Assembly: GCF_003479425.1 (NCBI RefSeq)
Contig: NZ_QUHC01000009.1
Location: 62,001-126,000 of the forward strand
Direction of reading: 5' to 3'
Origin: Odoribacter sp. AF15-53
GTDB lineage: Bacteria > Bacteroidota > Bacteroidia > Bacteroidales > Marinifilaceae
Length of the DNA: 64,000 bases
Position numbers and translations under genes: made by a program. Shown here piece by piece: positions 38,708 to 47,222 of this stretch (its first letter is position 1; each line of letters starts with the position of its first letter). Under the pieces are notes generated by a model that saw only the letters and a program-made list of their open reading frames with translations, did not search any database and was not told the origin of the DNA.

Positions 38708-40288
38708 ATGAAAGTGATAAAAGATTTTATATGTATGTCCTTTGTCTTGATGCTGATCATTACAGGATGCTACGAGGACAAGGGGAGTTATAACTATTCC
38801 GAGTGGACGGGTATCGATTCCGTGACCGGAGTAGAAATTCCGGGAAGTTCTTACGGACGTATCTCTTTGTCCGAGGGAGAACTTTTAGAGATAGATCCTA
38901 AAATTACCTTTAAAGAGGGGACGAATCCTAATGATTATGAGTATGCGTGGGTTATGGGAGGTGATACTATTGGAACTAGTCTGAAACTTTCTTGGGAAGT
39001 TGCTTTTGAAAATATTGAATTCTTGAGTGGAGAGGCTTATTTCTGGCTGGCCATTCGTAATAAAGTGACCGGGGAAAGCTGGAAACATTATGCTACTTCC
39101 AATAATGGAGCTTATATGGTAAAGGTTAAGATTGTGCCTACAGCCATTCCGTTGATTGGAGTAATGATTTATGAGAAAGCTGACGGAACCCTTGAGTGGG
39201 GATCCATTAAGGGTAGCAACCGAGCTACGCCGCAACAGTTTACGACGATTTTTACTGAAATGTTTAAACGTTATAATTCGGATAAAGTAATTAAAGGTCC
39301 GTTTGTAGGAGCAACGTTTGATACAAAACAATTAAGTATTTACACGCAAGATCCGGATGGATATGGTACGATGATTCAGGCTGCGGATGGACAGACATAT
39401 CCGTTTGGCCAGATAATGGGTTCTGTTCAAAGTCTTACTTTCACGGAAAAACCGACAGCAATTGTAAAAGCTAAAAATGCTTATTTCAACCATATGCAGG
39501 AAATATTGATCGGAAACGAATTGTTCCTTTCCACCATGAACAGTGATTATCCTTATCAGTTAATCAATCCGAATTCTCCGGGTGAAGAGACAGGAGTGGA
39601 GCAAGTGATCGGTGCCTTACCATATAATCGTAATGCTCCCGTAACCTTACAACGTTTGACAGATGGTAGTATTTATTATTATTTCTATAATGCCAATAAA
39701 GGATATAGTCGTCAGCCTTTGTTTGATGCCAATGGAGAAGTGGTGAAATTGGATAAAATGCTTGGGTTGTACCATGAACCAACAGGATTGTCTAATACTA
39801 AATTGAAATTCTTCCTCGTGGGCAAGAAAGACAATGAGTATAAAATGTATATTTACGAATACCAGCAATTTGCGGGTGCAACAGATATTATCTCTTATTT
39901 ATCAGAAAAAGATGTGACCCAATGGGCTGGTGGAATGTCTGATAATGCGATCTGGTTCACCACGGTTCTGCCTGTTGGTTGGAACTATGCTTATATTGCC
40001 AAGGGGAAAGATTTGTGGCGGTATAGTTATGAAGGGTTGGAAACTCCCACAATAGTCAAGAGTTTCCCGGATGATATTGTTACGGTTGTACCGACACCGA
40101 ATGCTTCCCTTTTTGGAAATGATGAAAGTAATGAATTATATACGGCAGTATTTACTTATAATTCAACAACACAGACAGGATCAATGTACATTATCAACCC
40201 TCGTACAACGGTTGTGGAAGAATTTGCGTCTAGCGAGAATTCCATACCGGGTAAAGTGTTGATGTATTTGCCCTATTTTTCAAATTAA
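38708..40288 (+). CDS. PKD-like family lipoprotein
   Basis: Protein of 526 aa with lipobox (LMLIITGC). It begins YEDKGSYNYSEW, characteristic of the PKD-like family encoded next to SusC/SusD/DUF4843 genes. Residues about 30-150 are PKD/Ig-like (LEIDPKITFKEGTNPNDYEY, LAIRNKVTGESWKHYATS). The remainder looks like a beta-propeller-type domain with repeated strand and turn elements (YNRNAPVTLQRLTDGSIYYY). It is the last gene of the locus and is followed by a hairpin. It is probably a surface ligand-binding lipoprotein; the ligand is unknown. Confidence 0.8.
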   Translation: MKVIKDFICMSFVLMLIITGCYEDKGSYNYSEWTGIDSVTGVEIPGSSYGRISLSEGELLEIDPKITFKEGTNPNDYEYAWVMGGDTIGTSLKLSWEVAFENIEFLSGEAYFWLAIRNKVTGESWKHYATSNNGAYMVKVKIVPTAIPLIGVMIYEKADGTLEWGSIKGSNRATPQQFTTIFTEMFKRYNSDKVIKGPFVGATFDTKQLSIYTQDPDGYGTMIQAADGQTYPFGQIMGSVQSLTFTEKPTAIVKAKNAYFNHMQEILIGNELFLSTMNSDYPYQLINPNSPGEETGVEQVIGALPYNRNAPVTLQRLTDGSIYYYFYNANKGYSRQPLFDANGEVVKLDKMLGLYHEPTGLSNTKLKFFLVGKKDNEYKMYIYEYQQFAGATDIISYLSEKDVTQWAGGMSDNAIWFTTVLPVGWNYAYIAKGKDLWRYSYEGLETPTIVKSFPDDIVTVVPTPNASLFGNDESNELYTAVFTYNSTTQTGSMYIINPRTTVVEEFASSENSIPGKVLMYLPYFSN

Positions 40289-40338
40289 ATTATTCGTGTT
40301 ATTGAAGTTTATTACGTTTTGGAAATGAATTGAGAGAG

Positions 40339-40376
40339 ACAAGCTCTTGGAGATGAAGCTGTCAAAGAGAGCTTGT
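40339..40376 (+). terminator. Probable terminator of the SusC/SusD operon
   Basis: ACAAGCTCT and AGAGCTTGT form a perfect 9-bp stem with a 20-base loop. A T-rich stretch (TCTTTTTCTT) begins about 13 bases later. It stands between the PKD-like gene and the ABC modules. Confidence 0.55.
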
Positions 40377-40459
40377 TCGCTTCTAATCTTTTTCTTATGG
40401 GTATTCTATGGCCTAAAATAGATGTTTGTATGTAAATTATATATGTTAAAAAATGAATT

Positions 40460-41350
40460 ATGGAAGAAAATGTGATTGAGTGTAAAAACCTAACTCATTA
40501 CTATGGTTCCCGATTGATCTATGAAAATTTGAATTTTTCAGTGAAGAAAGGGCATATCATGGGATTGTTGGGGAAAAATGGGTGTGGTAAAACAACCACG
40601 ATTAATATTTTGAATGGTTTCCTTCAACCTCGTTCCGGAGAGTGTTTAATCTATGGGGAAAGTACACAGAATCTGAGTCCGGAAACTAAACGTCGTTTAG
40701 GCTACTTGATAGAAGGGCATATTCAGTATTCGTTTATGAATATCTATCAGATTGAGAAGTTTTATTCCGGTTTTTATAAAAATTGGAATCGAGATGCTTA
40801 TTTCGAACTTATGAACCGGATGAAAATATTGCCTTCTCAGAAAGTATCAAGTATGTCTTGCGGGCAACGGGCTCAAGTTGCGTTGGGCTTAATTCTGGCT
40901 CAGGATCCTGATCTGTTGATTTTGGATGATTTCTCGTTAGGACTGGATCCCGGTTATCGCCGTTTATTTGTTGATCACATGCGGGAGTATGCAAAATCCG
41001 GAAATAAAACCGTATTCTTGACCTCTCATATTATTCAGGATATGGAACGTCTGATAGATGATGTTTTAATTATGGATTATAACCGGGTGTTGATGCGGGG
41101 ATCTGCATCCGAATTTATGGAAAAATTTCATCAGTTTACTTTTGATCTGGACAGGGATGATCTGGATTTTAAGTCAGACCCATTGATTGTTGAGGCAGAT
41201 CGTATTAAAAATCACTATGAAATTTATACCTATGCTTCTGATAATGAAGTAAAGGCAATGTTAGAAACAAAAGGATTGGCGTATCGAAATTTTGCATCAG
41301 TAAAGATGACATTGGAAGATGCATTTATTGGTTTAACTGGAAAATATTAA
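40460..41350 (+). CDS. ABC transporter ATP-binding protein (copy 1)
   Basis: Protein of 296 aa. Walker A GLLGKNGCGKTTT is at about residues 35-47. The signature motif is MSCGQRAQV in place of LSGGQ, and Walker B reads LLILDDFSLGLDP: the catalytic Glu after the Walker B Asp is replaced by Asp. The D-loop and switch His (LTSHIIQDME) are present. The C-terminal 80 residues form a regulatory extension ending LEDAFIGLTGKY. It starts a three-gene module with a membrane protein 4 bases downstream and a DUF4857-like protein. Copy 2 of the whole module follows in tandem. Transported substrate unknown; ATP hydrolysis may be slow. Confidence 0.9.
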   Translation: MEENVIECKNLTHYYGSRLIYENLNFSVKKGHIMGLLGKNGCGKTTTINILNGFLQPRSGECLIYGESTQNLSPETKRRLGYLIEGHIQYSFMNIYQIEKFYSGFYKNWNRDAYFELMNRMKILPSQKVSSMSCGQRAQVALGLILAQDPDLLILDDFSLGLDPGYRRLFVDHMREYAKSGNKTVFLTSHIIQDMERLIDDVLIMDYNRVLMRGSASEFMEKFHQFTFDLDRDDLDFKSDPLIVEADRIKNHYEIYTYASDNEVKAMLETKGLAYRNFASVKMTLEDAFIGLTGKY

Positions 41351-41354
41351 AAAT

Positions 41355-42032
41355 ATGATATTACACCTTTTTTATAAGGAATGGCTAAAGACCCGTTGGG
41401 CGGCTTTTTTCGTTTCCCTTGTGGGTTTAGCGATAGTTGTCTACATATTTTTGGATGTGGATAACAATGTACGAATGAAAGGTTCATTCAATTATTTAAT
41501 GAGTGTTTTTTATGGAATACCTCAGGCGAACTATTATAATTCTCTGATTAAATATGTACCTCTGTTAATTGGGATTTGTATCGGTTTGTCACAATATGTG
41601 CCGGAAGTATTGGATAAACGAATCAAGTTGACCCTCCATCTTCCTTTGCGTAACACGATAGCTTTGTATACGATGCTTTGCTACGGATTTCTTTTGTTAA
41701 TCTTGTCATATGGTGTTGTGTTTGGGACATTCTTTTATTTGAATAACAGCTATTTCCCATTCGAGGAAAGTTTGGCGGTACTTACTTCTATGATGCCTTG
41801 GCTTTTGGGCGGAATTGCAGCTTATTTCATGATCGCCATGATTGCTATGGAACCTAATTTATTCTATCAATTTATTTATGCACTTGTGGCTTATTATCTA
41901 GTGAAGCAATTCTATATCGGAGTAGAACATGCAGATACGCGCCATATTATTCCGGCCTTGGCCATCATGGCTTTTGTGCCGTGTACGGCATTATTGTATA
42001 CATCATATCGGTTCATGAAAGGAGAGAGATAA
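41355..42032 (+). CDS. ABC-2-type membrane protein (copy 1)
   Basis: Protein of 225 aa with about six hydrophobic segments (WAAFFVSLVGLAIVVYIFL, YVPLLIGICIGLSQYV, MLCYGFLLLILSYGVVFG, WLLGGIAAYFMIAMIAM, FIYALVAYYLVKQFY, LAIMAFVPCTALLYTSY). It starts LHLFYKEWLKTRW, with the cytoplasmic N-terminal amphipathic helix typical of ABC-2 permeases. It lies between its presumed ATPase, 4 bases upstream, and the DUF4857-like gene, 2 bases downstream, so the three are translationally close. No specific subfamily recognised. Confidence 0.75.
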   Translation: MILHLFYKEWLKTRWAAFFVSLVGLAIVVYIFLDVDNNVRMKGSFNYLMSVFYGIPQANYYNSLIKYVPLLIGICIGLSQYVPEVLDKRIKLTLHLPLRNTIALYTMLCYGFLLLILSYGVVFGTFFYLNNSYFPFEESLAVLTSMMPWLLGGIAAYFMIAMIAMEPNLFYQFIYALVAYYLVKQFYIGVEHADTRHIIPALAIMAFVPCTALLYTSYRFMKGER

Positions 42033-42034
42033 TT

Positions 42035-43264
42035 ATGACAGCAAAAGTAGTACGAATCATAATGATACTATTGACGGTTTTTATTGCGTCAATTGTTCTA
42101 CCGGATTTTTATAAAACCTCGTTTAAACGGAATGTAAAATATGTCTCGTTGAATTATAGTGAGGTGACCAAACAGTTTGTGATATGGGGATTAAAAGATG
42201 GTGTCTTGTTAGATACTTTGGGGAATGAATATTCTCGTCAGGAATATGAACGGATGGTACCTTTCTCCAGTATGCCGCAATTACTAAAACGAAATGAATT
42301 TCCGGATACAGTGGCGGGAGTACCGGTGACTCCTCAGCTTGTGGCAGAAAATAATTATCGGCATATCGTGAATTTAACAGAGCGGGGGCGGTATTACGCC
42401 ATGTCTCCGCTTGTTCACGGGGGAACGGATCGTGTCGGCTATATTTATACAAACGATATGATGCGGGTAAACCGGAATGGAATTGAATTTTATAATTGCG
42501 AGGATGGACGGGTTGATAAAGAAAAAAGTGCCCTTTTTGATCAAGAATTACGGAAATTGGGTTATTGTCCCCCGGCAAAAAAAATATATGGTCGATCTGC
42601 TACCGGGTATAAACGGGATGATGGTTTATTCTTTATAGATAGTAAAGACCAGTTGTTTCAAGTACGTTATCATGCTTACAAACCGGATTGTCGTAAAATC
42701 GAACTCCCCGATCAGATCAAATTGCGAAGAGTTGAATGGGAACCTGATCATCCGGAAGTTGTTGCCTATCTTTTTGGAGATAATAATGGTGTATATATCC
42801 TGACCGTGGACAATCAGATTATCAAACTGGATCTGGATGAGTTTAACTATGACCAATTTAAAGTTTTTGACGTGATGGGTAATCTCTTCTATCACATGAT
42901 CTCCATTCAGAAAGACGGTTACGAGAAACTATATGTTTTTGATCGGAATTATAAATTATTGGATAAATACGGGGTGCATTCCGACGTGTATGAAGAATCG
43001 GCAGCGGGAGTGGTTGAAGGTTTTCTCTTCCCGTTTGTAACTTCCACCTACTCTTATATTAATGGATATTATATAAGTTCTGAGGGACAACCATTTGTGA
43101 AGTTCATTTGGTTAAATCTCGTGTTAGCTGGAGTTCTATTGTATATAAAACGACGTAAAGGCTTGAATGTGAAAAATCCGTTCCATATCATTGATCTATT
43201 CATGGTCGTGGCGTTTGGAGTCTTTGGATTTATAAGCGTGTTGATTTATCCGATTCGAAAATAA
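42035..43264 (+). CDS. DUF4857-like membrane protein (copy 1)
   Basis: Protein of 409 aa from ATG 42035, which lies 14 bases after GGAGAGAG and avoids overlap with the previous gene. A single N-terminal membrane helix (VVRIIMILLTVFIASIVL) is followed by a 330-residue extracytoplasmic region with repeated beta-strand patterns (GLFFIDSKDQLFQVRYHAY, NGVYILTVDNQIIKLDLDEF), reminiscent of a propeller. Two C-terminal helices follow (FIWLNLVLAGVLLYI and LFMVVAFGVFGFISVLIY). It fits the DUF4857 proteins found beside ABC genes in Bacteroidota; I am not certain of the number. It may be a substrate receptor or accessory subunit of the exporter. Confidence 0.65.
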   Translation: MTAKVVRIIMILLTVFIASIVLPDFYKTSFKRNVKYVSLNYSEVTKQFVIWGLKDGVLLDTLGNEYSRQEYERMVPFSSMPQLLKRNEFPDTVAGVPVTPQLVAENNYRHIVNLTERGRYYAMSPLVHGGTDRVGYIYTNDMMRVNRNGIEFYNCEDGRVDKEKSALFDQELRKLGYCPPAKKIYGRSATGYKRDDGLFFIDSKDQLFQVRYHAYKPDCRKIELPDQIKLRRVEWEPDHPEVVAYLFGDNNGVYILTVDNQIIKLDLDEFNYDQFKVFDVMGNLFYHMISIQKDGYEKLYVFDRNYKLLDKYGVHSDVYEESAAGVVEGFLFPFVTSTYSYINGYYISSEGQPFVKFIWLNLVLAGVLLYIKRRKGLNVKNPFHIIDLFMVVAFGVFGFISVLIYPIRK

Positions 43265-43280
43265 ATTAATCTAGACAACA

Positions 43281-44171
43281 ATGGAAGAAAATATAATAGA
43301 GTGTAAGAATCTGACCCATTATTATGGGAAACGGTTAATCTATGAAAATCTCAACTTTTCTGTGAAGAAAGGGCACATCATGGGATTATTGGGGAAAAAT
43401 GGATGTGGCAAAACGACCACGATTAATATATTGAATGGTTTTCTGCAACCTCGTTCCGGAGAATGTTTGATCTATGGCGAATCAACCCAGAATTTGAGCC
43501 CGGAAACAAAACGGCGTTTAGGGTATTTGATCGAGGGACATATTCAGTACTCGTTTATGAATATTTATCAGATCGAGAAATTTTATTCCGGTTTTTATAA
43601 AAACTGGAATCGGGATGCCTATTTTGATTTGATGAAAAGGATGAAAATACTTCCTTCTCAAAAAGTTTCCAGTATGTCATGCGGCCAGCGGGCTCAAGTG
43701 GCTTTAGGGCTGATTCTTGCTCAAGATCCTGATTTATTGATCTTGGATGACTTTTCTTTGGGATTGGACCCCGGCTATCGTCGCTTGTTCGTGGATCACA
43801 TGCGTGAATATGCCAAGGCCGGAAATAAAACCGTATTCTTGACCTCCCATATTATTCAGGATATGGAACGATTGATCGACGATGTGTTGATCATGGATTA
43901 TAACCGGGTATTAATGCGGGGATCGGCATCCGAATTTATGGAAAAGTTCCACCAGTTTACATTTGATCTGAACCGGGATGATGTGAATCTTAAAGCAGAA
44001 TCACTGACTGTTGAGATGGATCGAATTAAAAATCATTACGAACTTTACACGTATGCATCGGCAGAAGAAGTTCAGGCCATGTTGCAGGCAAAAGGGTTGG
44101 AATATTCTGATTTTAAACCTGTAAAGATGACTTTAGAAGATGCTTTTATTGGTTTAACAGGTAAATATTAA
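43281..44171 (+). CDS. ABC transporter ATP-binding protein (copy 2)
   Basis: Protein of 296 aa, nearly identical to the ATPase at 40460 over the first 225 residues (only a handful of changes), including Walker A, the atypical MSCGQRAQV signature and the LLILDDFSLGLDP Walker B. The C-terminal 70 residues differ more. The DNA shows many synonymous changes, so the copies are old and have been kept alike by selection on the protein. It heads the second three-gene module, with a membrane protein 4 bases downstream. Confidence 0.9.
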   Translation: MEENIIECKNLTHYYGKRLIYENLNFSVKKGHIMGLLGKNGCGKTTTINILNGFLQPRSGECLIYGESTQNLSPETKRRLGYLIEGHIQYSFMNIYQIEKFYSGFYKNWNRDAYFDLMKRMKILPSQKVSSMSCGQRAQVALGLILAQDPDLLILDDFSLGLDPGYRRLFVDHMREYAKAGNKTVFLTSHIIQDMERLIDDVLIMDYNRVLMRGSASEFMEKFHQFTFDLNRDDVNLKAESLTVEMDRIKNHYELYTYASAEEVQAMLQAKGLEYSDFKPVKMTLEDAFIGLTGKY

Positions 44172-44175
44172 GATT

Positions 44176-44841
44176 ATGGCATTACATCTTTTTTATAAAG
44201 AATGGTTAAAAACGAAATGGTTTGTACTTGCTTCTCTGGTGTTGGGAGTGGGAACAATATTATATGCATTCATTGGCTTGAACAGCAATATTATAAATGC
44301 TGATGGGGGATCGAATTATGTTTTTGAATGGTTTACACAAGCCGGACGGCCGCATTATGGGATTTTCAAGAATATCCCTTTTATCATTGCCTTGTTGATT
44401 GGCGGATCGCAGTATTTGCCGGAGGTCTTGCAAAAAAAAATAAAATTGACCTTACACTTACCGTTAAATGAAATTGTGATGCTTTACACGATGGTTTTGT
44501 ATGGATTTCTAATGATTCTTTCATTGATGGTTATCTTCATGATACTGTTTTTCACGATAGACCTTTATTTCTTCCCGGTGGAGATGCATATTATGGCTAT
44601 AAATGCGTTCTTGCCTTGGATATTAGGCGGGTTCACGACTTATTTCTTCGTGGCAATGATTGCCATGGAACCCAGTTGGAAATTCCGGTGTTTATATGCG
44701 ATCGTGGTGTATGAATTATTGGATATTTACCTGTTGGGAGGTAATGTGTCGAATCTCTATGTACTAATGATTATAGTACTGGTCATCGCGAGTCTTGGAA
44801 TGATATATACGGCTAATCGTTTTAAAATAGGAGAAAAATAA
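44176..44841 (+). CDS. ABC-2-type membrane protein (copy 2)
   Basis: Protein of 221 aa with the same plan as the 41355 product: starts LHLFYKEWLKTKW, about six hydrophobic segments, and a conserved LKLTLHLPL-type loop (here KIKLTLHLPLNEIVMLYTM). Sequence similarity to copy 1 is much lower than that between the ATPases, so the membrane subunits have diverged, possibly toward different substrates. It lies 4 bases after its ATPase and 1 base before the DUF4857-like gene. Confidence 0.75.
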   Translation: MALHLFYKEWLKTKWFVLASLVLGVGTILYAFIGLNSNIINADGGSNYVFEWFTQAGRPHYGIFKNIPFIIALLIGGSQYLPEVLQKKIKLTLHLPLNEIVMLYTMVLYGFLMILSLMVIFMILFFTIDLYFFPVEMHIMAINAFLPWILGGFTTYFFVAMIAMEPSWKFRCLYAIVVYELLDIYLLGGNVSNLYVLMIIVLVIASLGMIYTANRFKIGEK

Positions 44842-44842
44842 T

Positions 44843-46096
44843 ATGATACCAAAGATGATAAGATTAGCTCTAGTGCTATTGGCTGTATTGGTAATGGCGT
44901 TGGAGTTCCCTAAAATATATAAGAAAACATTCGAACAAAGGGAAAGACGTACTCAGCTCGTATTTAGCGAAATGTTGAATGATTTTGTTACCTTGAAATA
45001 TGAATATGACACGGTGCAGTTACGTGAAATTCAGGTCGGAAGAGATCGGGCAGGGAATACATATGACACGAAAGCGTTGATGGATATATTCCCGATGAGA
45101 AATTGTCGGCAATTAATGTACGAGAATCGGTTTCCTGACACGATTCGTGGGCAACACGTGACATTACAGATGATACAGGATGCGGCACGTTTCCCCTTGT
45201 TCCTTGGGGCAGGCCCCGGACGAAAATCTTTATTGTGGATGTTCGAATCCCATACAGATCAGATAAAAATGGAACTTCCGGAAGATATGTTTCGCCTAAC
45301 GGATGAGGGAATTGAGTTTATTGAAACGGATATTAACCGGGTTAAAGGCGTGAATAAGGAAAAGAGTGAGCGTTTTACCCAGGCCATGAAGAATGAGGGA
45401 ATACAATTTCCGATAAAGAACATTTATGGACTTCCTTCCACCTCCAAATCAAAGGATGATGGCTATTTTATGGTGGACAATAAAGATGATTTCTTTCATT
45501 TAAAAATGTATGATGGAGAACCTCAATGCCATAAAATTCCTCTTCCAGTCGGTATGCAGGTAAATGGAATGAATTGTCTGGTGGATGATGTAAATTATGG
45601 ATACGTGTACGATCAGAACTATAACATCTATTTGATGCGTATCAAAGATTATAGTTTTTTCCAGCTCCCGATATATGACTACAAGGACTATGGAAGTCTG
45701 ATTACGATGAGTGAAGATCTTTTCTTCTATACCTATCAATTGTATGGTTTGGATCGTGTCAAGATTTACGTGGTGGATAAGGAACATAATTTACTAGCTT
45801 CCGAGACGCTGGTTTATCCTCTTTATGAAAATTCGAAAGTGGGACAGAGAGAGAATTATGTATTCCCTTTTAAAGCTCGTTTCACCCGTGATGGAGCCAA
45901 AAAGTTGAAAGTGGAGGCTTATGACATGCAACGGTTTATTTACTTGAATATAGCGTTAACATTGTTATTGCTCTGTATCAAATTGTATCATAGACGGAGT
46001 ATGCGGAATCTGTTTAATTATTTGGATTTGGTCGTGACATTGGCATGTGGTATATATGGCTTTATTGCCGTGCTTATTTTCCCGAACCGTAAATAA
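44843..46096 (+). CDS. DUF4857-like membrane protein (copy 2)
   Basis: Protein of 417 aa with the same architecture as the 42035 product: N-terminal helix (MIRLALVLLAVLVMALEF), large extracytoplasmic region (KDDGYFMVDNKDDFFHLKMY, LRI-type propeller-like repeats), and two C-terminal helices ending VTLACGIYGFIAVLIFPNRK. It shares the PDT and RFPDT-type block after the first helix (NRFPDTIRGQHVTLQMI). It diverges strongly from copy 1 elsewhere. It ends 7 bases before the YiiX-like gene, so that gene is probably in the same transcript. Confidence 0.65.
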   Translation: MIPKMIRLALVLLAVLVMALEFPKIYKKTFEQRERRTQLVFSEMLNDFVTLKYEYDTVQLREIQVGRDRAGNTYDTKALMDIFPMRNCRQLMYENRFPDTIRGQHVTLQMIQDAARFPLFLGAGPGRKSLLWMFESHTDQIKMELPEDMFRLTDEGIEFIETDINRVKGVNKEKSERFTQAMKNEGIQFPIKNIYGLPSTSKSKDDGYFMVDNKDDFFHLKMYDGEPQCHKIPLPVGMQVNGMNCLVDDVNYGYVYDQNYNIYLMRIKDYSFFQLPIYDYKDYGSLITMSEDLFFYTYQLYGLDRVKIYVVDKEHNLLASETLVYPLYENSKVGQRENYVFPFKARFTRDGAKKLKVEAYDMQRFIYLNIALTLLLLCIKLYHRRSMRNLFNYLDLVVTLACGIYGFIAVLIFPNRK

Positions 46097-46103
46097 TGGT
46101 AGC

Positions 46104-46751
46104 ATGATAAAGAAGATTATTTTAAGCTTGGGCGTTTTATTACTAACGATAGCTCTTTCCGCCCAAAAAACTTTTGATCTGAAAACAGGAGACATCCTGT
46201 TTCAGACCAATAAGGCTCGCACCTCTTTCGTGAAAGCAATCGAGAACGTGACAACCAGTTTGGATGATTTGAACTTCTCCCACGTAGGTGTCGTGTTGGT
46301 TGAGGATGGACAGGTTTTCGTGTTGGAGGCCACTCAACCGAATGTTTGTAAAACCCCATTAGCGAAATTTCTTAAACAGGCTAAATCCGTGGATGGAAAT
46401 CCGGTCGTTGTCGTCGGAAGGCTGAAACCGAAATATCAAAAGTCCATTCCCCGGGCGATAGAAATATTGAAATCATTTTTAGGGAAACCTTATGATTACG
46501 TGTTTTTACCGGATAATGATAAATATTATTGCAGTGAGATCATTTACTTGGCTTTTTTACGTCCTAACGGGAAATCGATTTTCAAGGCAACTCCGATGTC
46601 ATTTAAAGATAAGGAGACGGGAAAAACCAGTCCCTTATGGGAAAAGCATTTCGAACGTCATAAAACCCCAATCCCGGAGGGTGTTCTTGGAACAAGCCCC
46701 GGAGAGATGTCTCGTTCCAAAGCGATAAAAATTGTACACCGTTATTTTTAA
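46104..46751 (+). CDS. YiiX-type permuted NlpC/P60 hydrolase, secreted
   Basis: Protein of 215 aa from ATG 46104, which opens a signal peptide (MIKKIILSLGVLLLTIALSAQ). The catalytic layout is the permuted NlpC/P60 (YiiX/YebB) order: His in FSHVGVV (about 57), then the E of EATQP, then Cys in YYCSEIIYLAF (about 141). Members are papain-like cysteine hydrolases; some act on peptidoglycan, others on lipids or amide bonds, so the substrate is open. It lies 7 bases after the DUF4857-like gene and is probably cotranscribed. Confidence 0.85.
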   Translation: MIKKIILSLGVLLLTIALSAQKTFDLKTGDILFQTNKARTSFVKAIENVTTSLDDLNFSHVGVVLVEDGQVFVLEATQPNVCKTPLAKFLKQAKSVDGNPVVVVGRLKPKYQKSIPRAIEILKSFLGKPYDYVFLPDNDKYYCSEIIYLAFLRPNGKSIFKATPMSFKDKETGKTSPLWEKHFERHKTPIPEGVLGTSPGEMSRSKAIKIVHRYF

Positions 46752-46803
46752 ACAGAGGCCAATTCACTCCTTGTATTTGAATTTCAATTAAAACCAATAG
46801 AGT

Positions 46804-47169
46804 ATGGCACTTGATAAGATTCGATTAATTGCGAGTTATGAGAGAAAGATCATTCGGCGACATTTATTGTTTTGGATTTCAACTTACTTGGGGTCCTTCT
46901 TGAAAAATGCAAGGTTGTATTATCAAGTATTTTCGGAGGAAGGGGATACCTATGTAGAACTGGATTTGAACGAGGAAGCTCCGGGATGGATTGAGTTGGG
47001 AACGTATGAGTTTAGTGAGGGAAACTACTTTGTACGATTAAGTGATAAAGGTGGAACTGATTTACAACCGGTAATAAAAACGAGAATGCTAAAAGTAAAA
47101 GGGAATTCAAATATTACTTGTTCCCAGATGATCATTGCGGATGCTGTGAAATGGGTTAAAGTCGAATAA
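46804..47169 (+). CDS. Small protein with a golvesin-like C-terminal domain
   Basis: Protein of 121 aa. An in-frame TAG sits 4 bases before the ATG, so the start is fixed. Residues about 35-121 resemble the golvesin/xanthan-lyase C-terminal domain: WIELGTYEFSEGNYFVRLSD, then MIIADAVKWVKVE at the end. That domain is normally the last part of large secreted enzymes. Here it is preceded by only about 35 residues with a basic, partly hydrophobic stretch (RHLLFWISTYLGSFL) that is not a convincing signal peptide. It may be a remnant of a longer gene or a real small protein; I cannot tell. A strong terminator follows. Confidence 0.55.
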   Translation: MALDKIRLIASYERKIIRRHLLFWISTYLGSFLKNARLYYQVFSEEGDTYVELDLNEEAPGWIELGTYEFSEGNYFVRLSDKGGTDLQPVIKTRMLKVKGNSNITCSQMIIADAVKWVKVE

Positions 47170-47171
47170 TG

Positions 47172-47209
47172 ATATGAAAAAAGCCGGTTTTCACCGGCTT
47201 TTTTCATAT
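47172..47209. terminator. Bidirectional terminator between the golvesin-like gene and hutH
   Basis: Perfect 17-bp inverted repeat (ATATGAAAAAAGCCGGT / ACCGGCTTTTTTCATAT) with a 4-base loop. It has A and T runs on the two sides, so it can end transcription from both converging genes. Confidence 0.92.
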
Positions 47210-47222
47210 TATTATATTGAAT

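Noticed and set aside
40460..46096. Duplicated ABC block as a recent duplication or composite transposon
   Set aside because: There are many synonymous differences between the ATPase copies, no flanking repeats and no transposase.
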